From assembly GCA_002722255.1 (NCBI GenBank), contig PBLD01000003.1, positions 197,336 through 261,335 on the forward strand: a DNA stretch of 64,000 nt. The letters run 5' to 3'. Shown one piece after another: positions 48,426 to 57,467 of this stretch. Every line of letters begins with the position of its first letter. Position 1 is the first letter of the stretch. The position numbers and the translations under genes are program-made. The stretch is from Winogradskyella sp. Lineage in GTDB: Bacteria > Bacteroidota > Bacteroidia > Flavobacteriales > Flavobacteriaceae. Below the pieces are notes generated by a model, which had not been told where the DNA came from, ran no database searches, and was given only the letters and a program-made list of their open reading frames with translations.

Positions 48426-48740
48426 TTAATGAGAAAGAATTTGATTGATTAAATAATAAGCAACGTATAAAACAAAAGCAAAAACAATAAGACTGATAAC
48501 AACGGTTCGTCTAAATAGTTTGCGTTCCTGTTTTCGTATTTTGTTTTTAATTTTTTCTTTATCGGCTTTACTTAGGTTTTTGTGCATAAACTCCATTTCA
48601 TAATGGAGGTGAGCTTCTAAATCTAGCTTTTCTTTATAAACAGAAAAGGGAGTGCTTGTTTTTTGGTTAAAGGTAGATTGGTTGTTGCCAAACCCGATAT
48701 AACCAAAACCAGTGCTATGTCGTCTGCTTCTACGAGCCAT
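48426..48740 (-). CDS. Small single-helix membrane protein
   Basis: A 104-residue protein with a basic, Ser- and Gly-rich start (MARRSRRHSTGFGYIGFGNN), a charged helical middle (KADKEKIKNKIRKQERKLFR) and one C-terminal membrane helix (about residues 79-99). No family function is known. It is in the same block as UbiA and kdsC, 9 bp from UbiA and 5 bp from kdsC, so it is cotranscribed. Confidence 0.82.
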   Translation of the reverse strand: MARRSRRHSTGFGYIGFGNNQSTFNQKTSTPFSVYKEKLDLEAHLHYEMEFMHKNLSKADKEKIKNKIRKQERKLFRRTVVISLIVFAFVLYVAYYLINQILSH

Positions 48741-48745
48741 GTTAT

Positions 48746-49279
48746 TTAATCGTATTTGGCATCAAAATTACCATTCCACTTATTATGTACTTTTAGTACT
48801 TGCTCTATAACATCTCTGGCAGCACCTTTCCCGCCATTTTTATGTGAAATATACTTTGAAATAGCTTTAATTTCTGGCGCAGCATCTTGAGGACAACATG
48901 GTAGACCTGCGAGTTTCATAACAGGAAAATCTGGAATATCGTCTCCCATATACAGAACATTAGAGGATTTTACATTTCGCTTTTCTAAATAATCGTTGAG
49001 TTGCTCAATTTTATTGTGCGCGCCTAAATAAATGTCTTTTACACCTAAGCCTTGTAAACGTTTACGAACACCTTCGTTAGAGCCACCAGAAATTATACAC
49101 ACATTAAAACCAGCATCAACAGCAGTTTTTAAGGCAAAACCATCTTTAATGCTCATTCTGCGAAGCATTTCTCCAGAGGTTGTAATGGTAACTGTACCAT
49201 CAGTAAGTACACCATCTACATCAAAAATAAAGGTGTTGATATTTATAAGATATTCTTTATAGCTTTTATCGTTGTCCAT
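48746..49279 (-). CDS. kdsC: KDO-8-phosphate phosphatase (KdsC-like HAD protein)
   Basis: The 177-residue HAD hydrolase has the catalytic motif DVDGVLTDGTVTITTSGEML with Asp nucleophile, the IISGGSNEGVRKRLQGLGV block and GDDIPDFPVMKLAGLPCCPQ. KdsC removes phosphate from KDO 8-phosphate for lipopolysaccharide. The C-terminal basic tail is typical of the tetrameric form. Its start overlaps the stop of the DUF2520 gene by 14 bp. Confidence 0.9.
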   Translation of the reverse strand: MDNDKSYKEYLININTFIFDVDGVLTDGTVTITTSGEMLRRMSIKDGFALKTAVDAGFNVCIISGGSNEGVRKRLQGLGVKDIYLGAHNKIEQLNDYLEKRNVKSSNVLYMGDDIPDFPVMKLAGLPCCPQDAAPEIKAISKYISHKNGGKGAARDVIEQVLKVHNKWNGNFDAKYD

Positions 49280-50027
49280 GTGTTTTTTTTATTGAAGCCG
49301 TTAATAATTCATAAATGGCTTTATGCTCTTCGTTTTCTAACTGTTTTAGATGACGTTTTATGGTTTTTTTATCGTTGCGTTTTGCTGGTCCTGTTTGTGC
49401 CATGAAAGGTGACATATCCTGAACCTTTCTGGCAGTTTCCATAATCAATGGTTTTAGAATATCAAAGTTAATGCTTTTTGCATCACTGATTTCGTGGGCT
49501 ATTCTGTATAATTGATTGGTAAAATTATTAATAAAAACAGCAGATAAATGTAACGTTTGGCGTTGTTCTGTATTAATCTTATGAGCTGTACAACCTAAAG
49601 CTTCAGCTAAATCTTTCATAAACTGAAGATTTGCTTTTTCGGTGACTTCAATACAAATAGGAATTTCACTAAAATTCAATTCTGCATCTTTAGAAAAAGT
49701 TTGCAGAGGATAAAAAACAGCACGCTGATTTTTCTTGTCTAAATCGTGGATAGAAACACTACCAGATGTATGTGCTACCAATCTGTTTTCAAAAGGTAGT
49801 GCTCTAGAAAGCGATGCAATACTATCATCGCTAACAGCCATAATGTAAATGTCAGCATCTTCAAGTTTAGACAAATCATCTATAGTATTAACTTCATTTG
49901 CGTAAGACGAAATATCGCTGTATGTGCGATTATACCATTGTTTAACAGTAACATCTTTATCGTTTTTAAAGGCTTTGTATAAATGAGATGCAACATTTCC
50001 TGCACCCAAAATTGTAACAGTTATCAT
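49266..50027 (-). CDS. Rossmann-fold protein with DUF2520 domain
   Basis: The 253-residue protein has an N-terminal NAD(P)-binding fold (TILGAGNVASHLYKAFKND) related to pyrroline carboxylate reductase, and the DUF2520 C-terminal helical domain (HLSAVFINNFTNQLYRIAHE, QTGPAKRNDKKTIKRHLKQL). The reaction is not known. HTSGSVSIHDLDKKNQRAVF is a family block. It diverges from the globin gene and begins the kdsC-UbiA-maf run. Confidence 0.9.
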   Translation of the reverse strand: MITVTILGAGNVASHLYKAFKNDKDVTVKQWYNRTYSDISSYANEVNTIDDLSKLEDADIYIMAVSDDSIASLSRALPFENRLVAHTSGSVSIHDLDKKNQRAVFYPLQTFSKDAELNFSEIPICIEVTEKANLQFMKDLAEALGCTAHKINTEQRQTLHLSAVFINNFTNQLYRIAHEISDAKSINFDILKPLIMETARKVQDMSPFMAQTGPAKRNDKKTIKRHLKQLENEEHKAIYELLTASIKKTHGQR

Positions 50028-50061
50028 GCTGTAAAAATAGTAAGATTTAGATTATAAAGCA

Positions 50062-50069
50062 TAACTTTG
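50062..50069 (+). promoter_or_regulatory. -7 promoter box of the globin gene
   Basis: TAACTTTG matches TAnnTTTG and ends four bases before the ATG at 50074, so the transcript would have almost no leader. No TTG is seen 19 bp upstream. Confidence 0.5.
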
Positions 50070-50073
50070 AAGT

Positions 50074-50463
50074 ATGAGTAAATCTGATATCAAAACCAGA
50101 GATGACATATACCGCTTAGTCTCACAATTTTATGCAAAAGTGAGAAAAGATAAAGCGTTGGGTCCATTCTTCAACGAAACTATTAAAGATTGGGATGCGC
50201 ACCTAGAACATCTTACAACGTTTTGGGAATCGAGTTTGTTTTTAAAAACGCGCTATTATGGCAATCCGTTAGAAGCTCATGTTAAGGTAGATGCAGCTCA
50301 TAACCATAGTATAAAAAATGAACACTTCGGACTTTGGTTAAATCTGTGGTATCAGACAATTGATGAACTTTTTGAAGGCGATTATGCCGAAAATGCAAAA
50401 CGAAGAGCGCGTAAAATGGGTACATTTCTCTACTTAAAAATATTTGAAGCCAGAAATAAATAA
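50074..50463 (+). CDS. Group III truncated hemoglobin
   Basis: The 129-residue protein has the truncated globin fold: VSQFYAKVRKDKALGPFFNE (B-C helices), DWDAHLEHLTTFWESSLFLK, YYGNPLEAHVKVDAAHNHSI and KNEHFGLWLNLWYQTIDELF, where the His in EHFGLW is the likely proximal heme ligand. Group III globins may bind O2, NO or sulfide. It is a single gene with its own -7 box, upstream of mscL. Confidence 0.93.
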   Translation: MSKSDIKTRDDIYRLVSQFYAKVRKDKALGPFFNETIKDWDAHLEHLTTFWESSLFLKTRYYGNPLEAHVKVDAAHNHSIKNEHFGLWLNLWYQTIDELFEGDYAENAKRRARKMGTFLYLKIFEARNK

Positions 50464-50478
50464 CCCTTAGCTTCTTAT

Positions 50479-50486
50479 TAACTTTG
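50479..50486 (+). promoter_or_regulatory. -7 promoter box of mscL
   Basis: TAACTTTG is an exact TAnnTTTG element 31 bp before the mscL ATG. A -33 TTG is not seen at 19 bp. Confidence 0.55.
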
Positions 50487-50517
50487 TTGATTTAAATTTA
50501 ATTAAACCTAATCAAAA

Positions 50518-50967
50518 ATGAAGTTACTTAAAGAGTTTAAAGAATTTGCAGTTAAAGGTAATATGATGGATATGGCTATCGGTATTATTATTGGTGCTGC
50601 ATTTAATAAAGTTATAGATGTCCTTGCAAAACAAGTCTTATTACCACCTTTGTCATTATTATCTGATGGAACTAATTTTCAGGATAAAAGATTGATTTTA
50701 AGAGAAGGTGTAACTGATGCTTCAGGTGCAATAACAATAAGTGAAGTAGCTGTTGAATATGGAAAACTCTTCGAAGTATTTTTAGATTTTATAATCATAG
50801 GATTTACTGTGTTTATTGTTGTAAAAGCAATGAATAGATTACGAAACAGAGCACAAGATACTAAAGATAAAACGGTAGCAACACCAAAGGATATTCAACT
50901 ATTATCAGACTTAAAAAACTTAATGGAAGAACAGAATCGACTTCTTAAATCTCAAGTTTCAAAATAA
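50518..50967 (+). CDS. mscL: Large-conductance mechanosensitive channel MscL
   Basis: The 149-residue protein has two membrane helices and the MscL pattern EFKEFAVKGNMMDMAIGIII, GAAFNKVIDVLAKQVLLPPL, and VEYGKLFEVFLDFIIIGFTV. The pentamer opens under strong membrane tension to protect against hypo-osmotic shock. The periplasmic loop (about 45-78) is somewhat longer than in E. coli. The C-terminal helix has LLSDLKNLMEEQNRLLKSQ. Confidence 0.95.
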   Translation: MKLLKEFKEFAVKGNMMDMAIGIIIGAAFNKVIDVLAKQVLLPPLSLLSDGTNFQDKRLILREGVTDASGAITISEVAVEYGKLFEVFLDFIIIGFTVFIVVKAMNRLRNRAQDTKDKTVATPKDIQLLSDLKNLMEEQNRLLKSQVSK

Positions 50968-51036
50968 TTGAAAATATATTAATGAATTTTAACGCTTTTT
51001 GGGAATGGAAAAATTAAGCAAAACAGTAAAAAGCAC

Positions 51037-51044
51037 TATCTTTG
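51037..51044 (+). promoter_or_regulatory. -7 promoter box of the cytochrome c biogenesis gene
   Basis: TATCTTTG is an exact TAnnTTTG element 27 bp before the ATG at 51072. It contains the in-frame TTG at 51042, which therefore cannot be the start. Confidence 0.6.
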
Positions 51045-51071
51045 CACGAGCTTAAAAAAGCCCTTCAGACT

Positions 51072-54000
51072 ATGCAAAAGAAAATCGCAAACTTCCTCTT
51101 TTCAACCAAGCTTACAGCTGTTTTATTTATTGTATTTGCCATTGCAATGGCAGTTGGTACTTTTCTAGATTCACCATTTTTTGATAACCCAACTGATAAA
51201 TCACCAACACCATACACAAGAACTCTTATTTATAATACATGGTGGTTTGAGACGATAATGGTCTTTTTTGTCATTAATTTTGTTGGTAATATTTCACGCT
51301 ACCGACTACTTAGAAAAGAAAAATGGTCTATTCTTATTCTGCATGTGTCGTGGATTTTAATCATACTGGGAGCAGCAGTTACCAGATATATTGGTTATGA
51401 AGGTATGATGGCGATAAGAGAAGGTGAAACAGAAAGCCAGTTTAGATCTCAAAAAACATATATAAGCGGAAGAATTCTCGGTGATTACGAAATTAATGGG
51501 CAATTACAACAACTTCCAATTATGGAAGAAGTAGATTTTTCCTCTCGCTTAAACAACGAATTCGAAAGAACTTACAATTATGGTGGCACTCAAGTAAACT
51601 TCAAACTAAAAAAGTTTATTCTAGGTGCAGAAAAAGATGTTGTCCCAGATGACAATGGGGAAAACTACCTAAAAATAGTAGAAGCTGGTGCAGATGGTAA
51701 TCCGCATAATCATTTTCTAAAAGAGGGTGAGGTTTCTAGTATGCATAATGTTCTTATATCTTTGAATAAAGAGCAACAAGGTGCTATTAATATTTATGAT
51801 ACCGAAGAAGGTTTGTTTATTAAGTCGCCTTTTGATGGTGAGTTTATGACCATGGCAACTGGCCAGACAGGGTCATTGGTAAAGGATAGTTTGCAGCCTT
51901 TAGCTTTGCGTTCGCGTTACATCATAGGAAATATGCAATTGGTGTTTCCAAAACCAGTTATAAAAGGTGTTTTTGATGTTGTTAAAAAGCCAGAGCGTCT
52001 AAAAGGTGATGATAGTGGAATTGTTCTAGAAGTCTCAGCAAATGGCGAAACCAAGAATGTGAATATTATTGGAGGTCCTTGGACGTATTACAGAGTCGAA
52101 GAGTTTGAAGTTGGTGGTTTAGAATTTGCTTTAAGGTTTGGGTCAAGAATGGAGCAATTACCTTTTGAGGTTAAGTTAAACGATTTTATTTCAGAAAAAA
52201 GACCAGGAACAGACATTCCTAGAACTTTTGAAAGTAAAGTAACTGTTTTGGATAAAGAACAAGGTGACTTTGATTTTCATATTTACATGAATCATGTTTT
52301 AGATCACAGAGGTTTTAGATTTTTTCAAGCGGATTTTGATAAAGATGAAAAAGGAACAATACTATCTGTAAACCACGATCGTTGGGGAACCTATATTACA
52401 TATGCAGGTTACATGTTGTTATACTTTGGTCTTATAGCCATATTGTTTGCTAAAAACACGAGGTTTGATGATATTAGAAAACGTCTAAAAAAGCTTAAAG
52501 AAAAGAAAGTAAAAATAATGACCACGTTGCTTCTATTGTTAAGCTTATCTGGTTTTTCACAGGAGCATAGTCAAAATGATGGTCATGAGCACTCACAAGA
52601 AACACCATCAAAAGAGGCTTTAGACTCTATTCTAAAAGCCAATATTACACCAAAAGAGCACGCAGCTAAGTTTGCTAAAATGGTGATACAAGATTATAGT
52701 GGTCGTATGATGCCTATTCATACTTATGCTTCTGAGATGCTGAGAAAATTAAGTAAAAAGGATACCTATGAAGGTCTTAATGCTTCTCAGATTTTCTTAT
52801 CTATACAAGAAAGTCCTATGCTATGGTATAATATGCCAGTTATATATTTAACACCAAGAAAAGCAGACTCGATAAGGGCCATTATAGGAGTAGATAAGGA
52901 TCAGAAGTATGTGAGTTTGTTAGACTTTATCAAAGAAAATGGCGACAATAAGCTAGGACCATATATAGAGGAAGCTTATAGCACTCAAATTCCTAATGGT
53001 TTTCAAAAAGAAGTTAAAAATACGTATGATAGGTTAAGTCTATTATCAGATGTTATGCAAGGAAGAAATATCAAAATTTTTCCTATACCAGAAAATGATA
53101 ATAGTAAATGGATTTCTTCTTTTGAATTTAAGCAAGGTGGTTACGATGAAGCTATTAAAGACGAATCGTATAAGGCATTTGTAAAAAATGGCTTTAGCTA
53201 TTATTTAATGACCTTAAACAATGCAAAACAATCTGGTAATTTTGATAATGCTGACAAGCTGTTGGAAGATTTCAAAAAAACACAACAGAAATATGGGAGT
53301 GAGGTAATGCTATCTGATGACAAGGTAAAGTCTGAAATTTTATACAACGAATACGATATTTTCAAGCGTTTATTCAGTTGGTATATGTATGCAGCGACTT
53401 TACTGTTTGTAATGATTATCTTTCAAATATTCTATCACAAAAGTAAGATTGTAAACATCATTGTAAAATCCTTGGTAGGTATTGTAGTTGCACTATTTGT
53501 TTTACACACGTTAGGATTAATTTGGCGTTGGTATTTATCTGGTCATGCGCCTTGGAGTGATGCTTACGAGTCTTTAATTTATGTTGCTTGGTCTTTAATG
53601 TTATTTGGTTTACTGTTAGCATATAACAGGCAAATAATACCTAATAAGTTTTCATTTAAATCTTTAGTACCGTTTTATGGTCTTTTTGAAAAAAGATCAT
53701 CGGATTTAACTGTTGCAGCTTCTGCATTTGTAACCTCAATGATATTAATGATAGCGCACTGGAACTGGATGGATCCTGCTATTGCAAATCTTCAGCCTGT
53801 TTTACAAGGTTATTGGTTAATGATTCACGTTTCTGTTATTGTTGCTAGCTATGGACCTTTCACTTTAGGTATGATTTTAGGTGTGGTTTCATTATTGTTA
53901 ATGATTTTTACTACTGAAAAGAACAAAAAACGAATGGATATTAACATAAAGGAATTAACTATTATTAATGAAATGGCATTAACAGTTGGTTTAATTATGC

Positions 54001-54353
54001 TAACCATTGGTAACTTCTTAGGCGGTATGTGGGCTAATGAAAGTTGGGGACGATATTGGGGCTGGGACCCAAAAGAGACATGGGCTTTAATTAGTATTAT
54101 GATTTATGCATTTGTAATTCATATGCGATTAGTGCCAGGACTTCGTGGACGATGGATTTTTAGCTTGATGTCGGTGATTGCATTTGCAAGTATTTTAATG
54201 ACCTATTTTGGTGTTAATTTCTACTTAACAGGATTACACGCTTATGCTAGTGGTGACCAAATCTTAAGTTTAGAAATTAGTGCTTATACATTATCTATAA
54301 TTGCTATTATAGCTACTGCTGCTTATTTTAAATATAAGAAGCATTACAAATAA
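51072..54353 (+). CDS. ccsA: Fused ResB/CcsA cytochrome c biogenesis protein
   Basis: Taken from the ATG at 51072 the protein has 1093 residues. The N-terminal part (about 1-470) is ResB/CcsB-like, with membrane helices and a long periplasmic beta domain. A His-rich linker (HSQNDGHEHSQE) and a helical periplasmic part follow. The C-terminal part (about 770-1090) is CcsA/ResC-like with the heme-handling motif WGRYWGWDPKETWAL near residue 990 and conserved His residues. It transports heme and attaches it to apocytochrome c. Fusion of both parts is usual in Bacteroidota. Confidence 0.95.
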   Translation: MQKKIANFLFSTKLTAVLFIVFAIAMAVGTFLDSPFFDNPTDKSPTPYTRTLIYNTWWFETIMVFFVINFVGNISRYRLLRKEKWSILILHVSWILIILGAAVTRYIGYEGMMAIREGETESQFRSQKTYISGRILGDYEINGQLQQLPIMEEVDFSSRLNNEFERTYNYGGTQVNFKLKKFILGAEKDVVPDDNGENYLKIVEAGADGNPHNHFLKEGEVSSMHNVLISLNKEQQGAINIYDTEEGLFIKSPFDGEFMTMATGQTGSLVKDSLQPLALRSRYIIGNMQLVFPKPVIKGVFDVVKKPERLKGDDSGIVLEVSANGETKNVNIIGGPWTYYRVEEFEVGGLEFALRFGSRMEQLPFEVKLNDFISEKRPGTDIPRTFESKVTVLDKEQGDFDFHIYMNHVLDHRGFRFFQADFDKDEKGTILSVNHDRWGTYITYAGYMLLYFGLIAILFAKNTRFDDIRKRLKKLKEKKVKIMTTLLLLLSLSGFSQEHSQNDGHEHSQETPSKEALDSILKANITPKEHAAKFAKMVIQDYSGRMMPIHTYASEMLRKLSKKDTYEGLNASQIFLSIQESPMLWYNMPVIYLTPRKADSIRAIIGVDKDQKYVSLLDFIKENGDNKLGPYIEEAYSTQIPNGFQKEVKNTYDRLSLLSDVMQGRNIKIFPIPENDNSKWISSFEFKQGGYDEAIKDESYKAFVKNGFSYYLMTLNNAKQSGNFDNADKLLEDFKKTQQKYGSEVMLSDDKVKSEILYNEYDIFKRLFSWYMYAATLLFVMIIFQIFYHKSKIVNIIVKSLVGIVVALFVLHTLGLIWRWYLSGHAPWSDAYESLIYVAWSLMLFGLLLAYNRQIIPNKFSFKSLVPFYGLFEKRSSDLTVAASAFVTSMILMIAHWNWMDPAIANLQPVLQGYWLMIHVSVIVASYGPFTLGMILGVVSLLLMIFTTEKNKKRMDINIKELTIINEMALTVGLIMLTIGNFLGGMWANESWGRYWGWDPKETWALISIMIYAFVIHMRLVPGLRGRWIFSLMSVIAFASILMTYFGVNFYLTGLHAYASGDQILSLEISAYTLSIIAIIATAAYFKYKKHYK

Positions 54354-54411
54354 AGGATAACAAATCGTTGGATTTTTCTTAAATTGAGGTGTTAAAACTA
54401 ACCCTCAAATA

Positions 54412-54600
54412 ATGAATTACTTCAAAAAAATTGGAACTGCAAACACATTAATGCTCATTTTGTGTGCGGTTATTATCTTGGTTGCCGAATATCTATTTTT
54501 ATCCGGAGACCAGATGCATGGCTTGTTTGTAGGCCTTTGGGCACCTACCTTATTGGGCGTTATGATATATCTAAAACTTGTAGACAATGGAAGCAAATGA
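54412..54600 (+). CDS. Small membrane protein with two helices
   Basis: The 62-residue protein MNYFKKIGTANTLMLILCAV then LSGDQMHGLFVGLWAPTLLG has two hydrophobic helices joined by a short loop. No function is known. It lies 58 bp after ccsA and its end overlaps the next small gene by 14 bp, so the two may be coupled. It is similar in style to accessory proteins of respiratory complexes, but this is not shown. Confidence 0.75.
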   Translation: MNYFKKIGTANTLMLILCAVIILVAEYLFLSGDQMHGLFVGLWAPTLLGVMIYLKLVDNGSK

Positions 54601-54697
54601 TATAGTATTATGGTTTTCAATTGTTGTTGTAGTTTTGGTCGCTATTTGGGCAATTCTTATGATTCGTGCATATAACAAAGCAGGAAAGAACGATTAA
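54587..54697 (+). CDS. Very small single-helix membrane protein
   Basis: The 36-residue protein MEANDIVLWFSIVVVVLVAI then WAILMIRAYNKAGKND is one membrane helix with a short basic tail. It starts inside the end of the preceding gene (14-bp overlap in another frame), the pattern of translational coupling. No family is recognised. The size makes it uncertain, but composition and coupling favour a real gene. Confidence 0.6.
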   Translation: MEANDIVLWFSIVVVVLVAIWAILMIRAYNKAGKND

Positions 54698-54858
54698 TTT
54701 TCTTAACGAATTATCCTTTTCTTAAAAATAATACGCATATTTGCGCTATTATGATTGCCTAATTTACCCATCGTATATAAATCGTCACCGCTTCATGTGA
54801 TGTAAATATGTTGAACATTTCTATATGTTCAGCTATAATTAATCGTACATTTTTAGTT

Positions 54859-56265
54859 ATGCAATCAAATAAAGTCTCAATACGTCAATTTTTCAAATAT
54901 TTAAAAATCGCAATTTCTGGTAAAGAGCAGGAATTCACTTCAGGTAGTATTCGTAAAGCTGTTTTTATGCTTTCGGTTCCCATGATTTTAGAAATGCTAA
55001 TGGAATCTATCTTCGCAATTGTTGATATTTTTTATGTTTCTCAAGTCAGTGTAAATGCCGTTGCAACAATAGGTCTAACCGAGTCTGTTATTACATTAGT
55101 ATATGCTGTTGCTATAGGTTTAAGTATGGCTGCAACTGCAGTTGTTGCCAGACGCATTGGTGAAAAGGATAGGGAAGGAGCTTCACAAGCAGCAGTGCAA
55201 GTGATAGGATTAGGTGTTATAGTAGCTGCTGTAATTAGCGTTATAGGTATTCTTTTTCCAAAGGAAATCTTGCAATTAATGGGAGGTGAACCCGATTTAA
55301 TTGCTGAGGGTTATGGGTACACTCAAGTGTTACTTGGTGGAAATGTTACCATTATGCTTTTGTTCTTAATCAATGCTATTTTTAGAGGTGCTGGTGATGC
55401 ATCTATAGCCATGTGGACTTTGGTGTTATCCAATGGTTTAAACATCATTTTAGACCCAATTTTTATTTTCGGTTTCGGTCCAATACCAGCATTTGGTGTA
55501 GAAGGAGCGGCAATCGCTACAACCATTGGTAGAGGAACGGCAGTTATTTTTCAACTCTTAGTATTGTTTTATGGATGGAGTAAAATCAAAGTTGATTTTA
55601 AAGACTTAGTGCTTAGAGTAGCAGTAATGGTAAATCTAATTAAAGTGTCGCTTGGTGGAATAGGTCAGTTTTTAATTGGTACATCTTCTTGGGTATTTTT
55701 AATGCGTATTATGAGTGAGTTTGGTAGCGAAGTATTAGCAGGTTACACCATAGCTATACGAGTTATGATGTTTACCCTTATGCCAGCTTGGGGAATGAGT
55801 AATGCCGCAGCAACATTGGTTGGTCAAAATTTAGGTGCTCAAAAGCCAAACAGAGCAGAAGCATCTGTATGGAAGACAGGAAAGTATAGCGCAATTTTTA
55901 TGGGATTTGTTTCTATTGTTTATCTCATTTTTGCACCTCAAATTATATCGTGGTTTACTCAAGAACCAGAGGTAATTATACATGGATCGTTATGTCTTAG
56001 AATTATAGCCGCTGGTTATGTATTCTATGGTTACGGAATGGTAATCATTAATGCATTTAATGGTGCTGGTGATACCAAGACACCAACTTGGATTAATTTT
56101 ATTTGTTTTTGGTTGTTTCAATTACCGCTTGCGTATATCACAGCATTAACGTTAGACATTGGACCTTTAGGTGTTTTTATTGCGATAACGTTAGCTGAAG
56201 TGTTGATTACTATACTTGGACTTATTTGGTTTAAAAAAGGTCATTGGAAAACTACTCAGGTTTAA
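54859..56265 (+). CDS. MATE family efflux transporter
   Basis: From the ATG at 54859 the protein has 468 residues. It has 12 hydrophobic helices in two halves with LMESIFAIVDIFYVSQVSVN, the polar stretch RGAGDASIAMWTLVLSNGLN, DPIFIFGFGPIPAFGVEGAA and a second half FNGAGDTKTPTWINFICFW. MATE proteins export drugs or metabolites by Na+ or H+ exchange. An extension upstream to 54808 is in frame but adds 17 residues unlike the family. The substrate is unknown. Confidence 0.93.
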   Translation: MQSNKVSIRQFFKYLKIAISGKEQEFTSGSIRKAVFMLSVPMILEMLMESIFAIVDIFYVSQVSVNAVATIGLTESVITLVYAVAIGLSMAATAVVARRIGEKDREGASQAAVQVIGLGVIVAAVISVIGILFPKEILQLMGGEPDLIAEGYGYTQVLLGGNVTIMLLFLINAIFRGAGDASIAMWTLVLSNGLNIILDPIFIFGFGPIPAFGVEGAAIATTIGRGTAVIFQLLVLFYGWSKIKVDFKDLVLRVAVMVNLIKVSLGGIGQFLIGTSSWVFLMRIMSEFGSEVLAGYTIAIRVMMFTLMPAWGMSNAAATLVGQNLGAQKPNRAEASVWKTGKYSAIFMGFVSIVYLIFAPQIISWFTQEPEVIIHGSLCLRIIAAGYVFYGYGMVIINAFNGAGDTKTPTWINFICFWLFQLPLAYITALTLDIGPLGVFIAITLAEVLITILGLIWFKKGHWKTTQV

Positions 56266-56315
56266 GATCATTTCATGGTATTTTTTCTTAATTTTAAGTC
56301 CATAATTAATAAGCT

Positions 56316-57467
56316 ATGTCAAAAGAAAAATTAGGATTAAACACCATATGCACACATTTAGGTGAAGTTAAAGACGAACAGTTTAAAGGTGCTGTATCTC
56401 CAATGTATTTAAGCTCATCTTACGAGTTTTTAGATGTTGATGTAAAGCGCTATCCAAGATATTTTAATACACCAAATCAAGAATATTTAGCAAAAAAAAT
56501 AGCTGCTTTAGAACATACTGAAGCAGCATTGATTTTTGGATCAGGTATGGCAGCGATTAGTCATATGTTTTTGGCGTTTTTGCAAAAAGGAGATCACTTG
56601 GTAGTGCAAAATACATTGTATGGTGGAACGGTTAATTTTATAAAAGAAGAGTTTCCAAAATATGGAATAGAATACACCTTTACCAATGGTTATAAGGTCG
56701 AAGATTTTGAAACGGCTATTCAGCCTAATACAAAGCTCATTCATATTGAAACACCTTCAAATCCATTATTGACAATTACAGATATTAAAGCCATTGCTAA
56801 GCTAGGTAAGGTTAAGAATATCGTAACATCAATTGACAATACGTTTGCTTCTCCAGTAAATCAAAACCCGATTGATTTGGGTATTGATATGGTAATGCAT
56901 TCGGCAACAAAATATTTTGGTGGTCATAGCGATATTTGTGCAGGTGCAGTAGCAAGCTCTCAAGAATATATTGACAGAGTTTGGAATGTGAGTAAAAATC
57001 TTGGAGGTAGTCTTAGCGATATGACAGTTTGGATGCTTGAACGTAGTATGAAAACTCTAGGCTTACGTGTAAAAGCACAAACCAAAAATGCCATGAAAAT
57101 GGCAAAATGGTTAAATAAACATCCAAAGATTGCTAAGGTGTTTTATCCAGGTTTAAAATCGCATCCTGAGCATAAATTGGCAAAATCTCAAATGAAAGGT
57201 TTTGGTGCGATGCTATCTTTTGAGCTTAAAGAAGGTCTTGATGCATATCAATTTCAGAAAGCATTAAAACTCATTAAATCTTCTATGAGTTTAGCAGGTG
57301 TAGAAAGTACTGTGATTTCTCCACACCTAACTTCTCATGCCCTTTTAACACAAGAAGAGCGAGATAAGGTTGGTATAAGCGACCGACTAATTAGATTCTC
57401 TGTAGGTATAGAAGATGTAAAAGATTTAAAACGCGATATAGATAAGGCTATAGCTGCGCTAAAGTAG
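56316..57467 (+). CDS. Trans-sulfuration PLP enzyme (cystathionine/methionine gamma-lyase family)
   Basis: The 383-residue fold-type I PLP enzyme has the family motifs RYFNTPNQEYLAKKIAALEH, FGSGMAAISHMFLAFLQKGD, LYGGTVNFI, SIDNTFASPVNQNPIDLGID and MHSATKYFGGHSD, with Lys199 as the PLP Schiff-base lysine. It may act as cystathionine gamma-synthase, cystathionine gamma-lyase or methionine gamma-lyase. The sequence does not decide between them. It converges with the DUF2490 gene, with a 20-bp overlap of coding ends. Confidence 0.92.
   Translation: MSKEKLGLNTICTHLGEVKDEQFKGAVSPMYLSSSYEFLDVDVKRYPRYFNTPNQEYLAKKIAALEHTEAALIFGSGMAAISHMFLAFLQKGDHLVVQNTLYGGTVNFIKEEFPKYGIEYTFTNGYKVEDFETAIQPNTKLIHIETPSNPLLTITDIKAIAKLGKVKNIVTSIDNTFASPVNQNPIDLGIDMVMHSATKYFGGHSDICAGAVASSQEYIDRVWNVSKNLGGSLSDMTVWMLERSMKTLGLRVKAQTKNAMKMAKWLNKHPKIAKVFYPGLKSHPEHKLAKSQMKGFGAMLSFELKEGLDAYQFQKALKLIKSSMSLAGVESTVISPHLTSHALLTQEERDKVGISDRLIRFSVGIEDVKDLKRDIDKAIAALK

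Noticed and set aside
51042-51071. TTG start of the cytochrome c biogenesis gene
   Set aside because: The codon is part of the -7 box TATCTTTG. The ATG at 51072 starts just before the first membrane helix.
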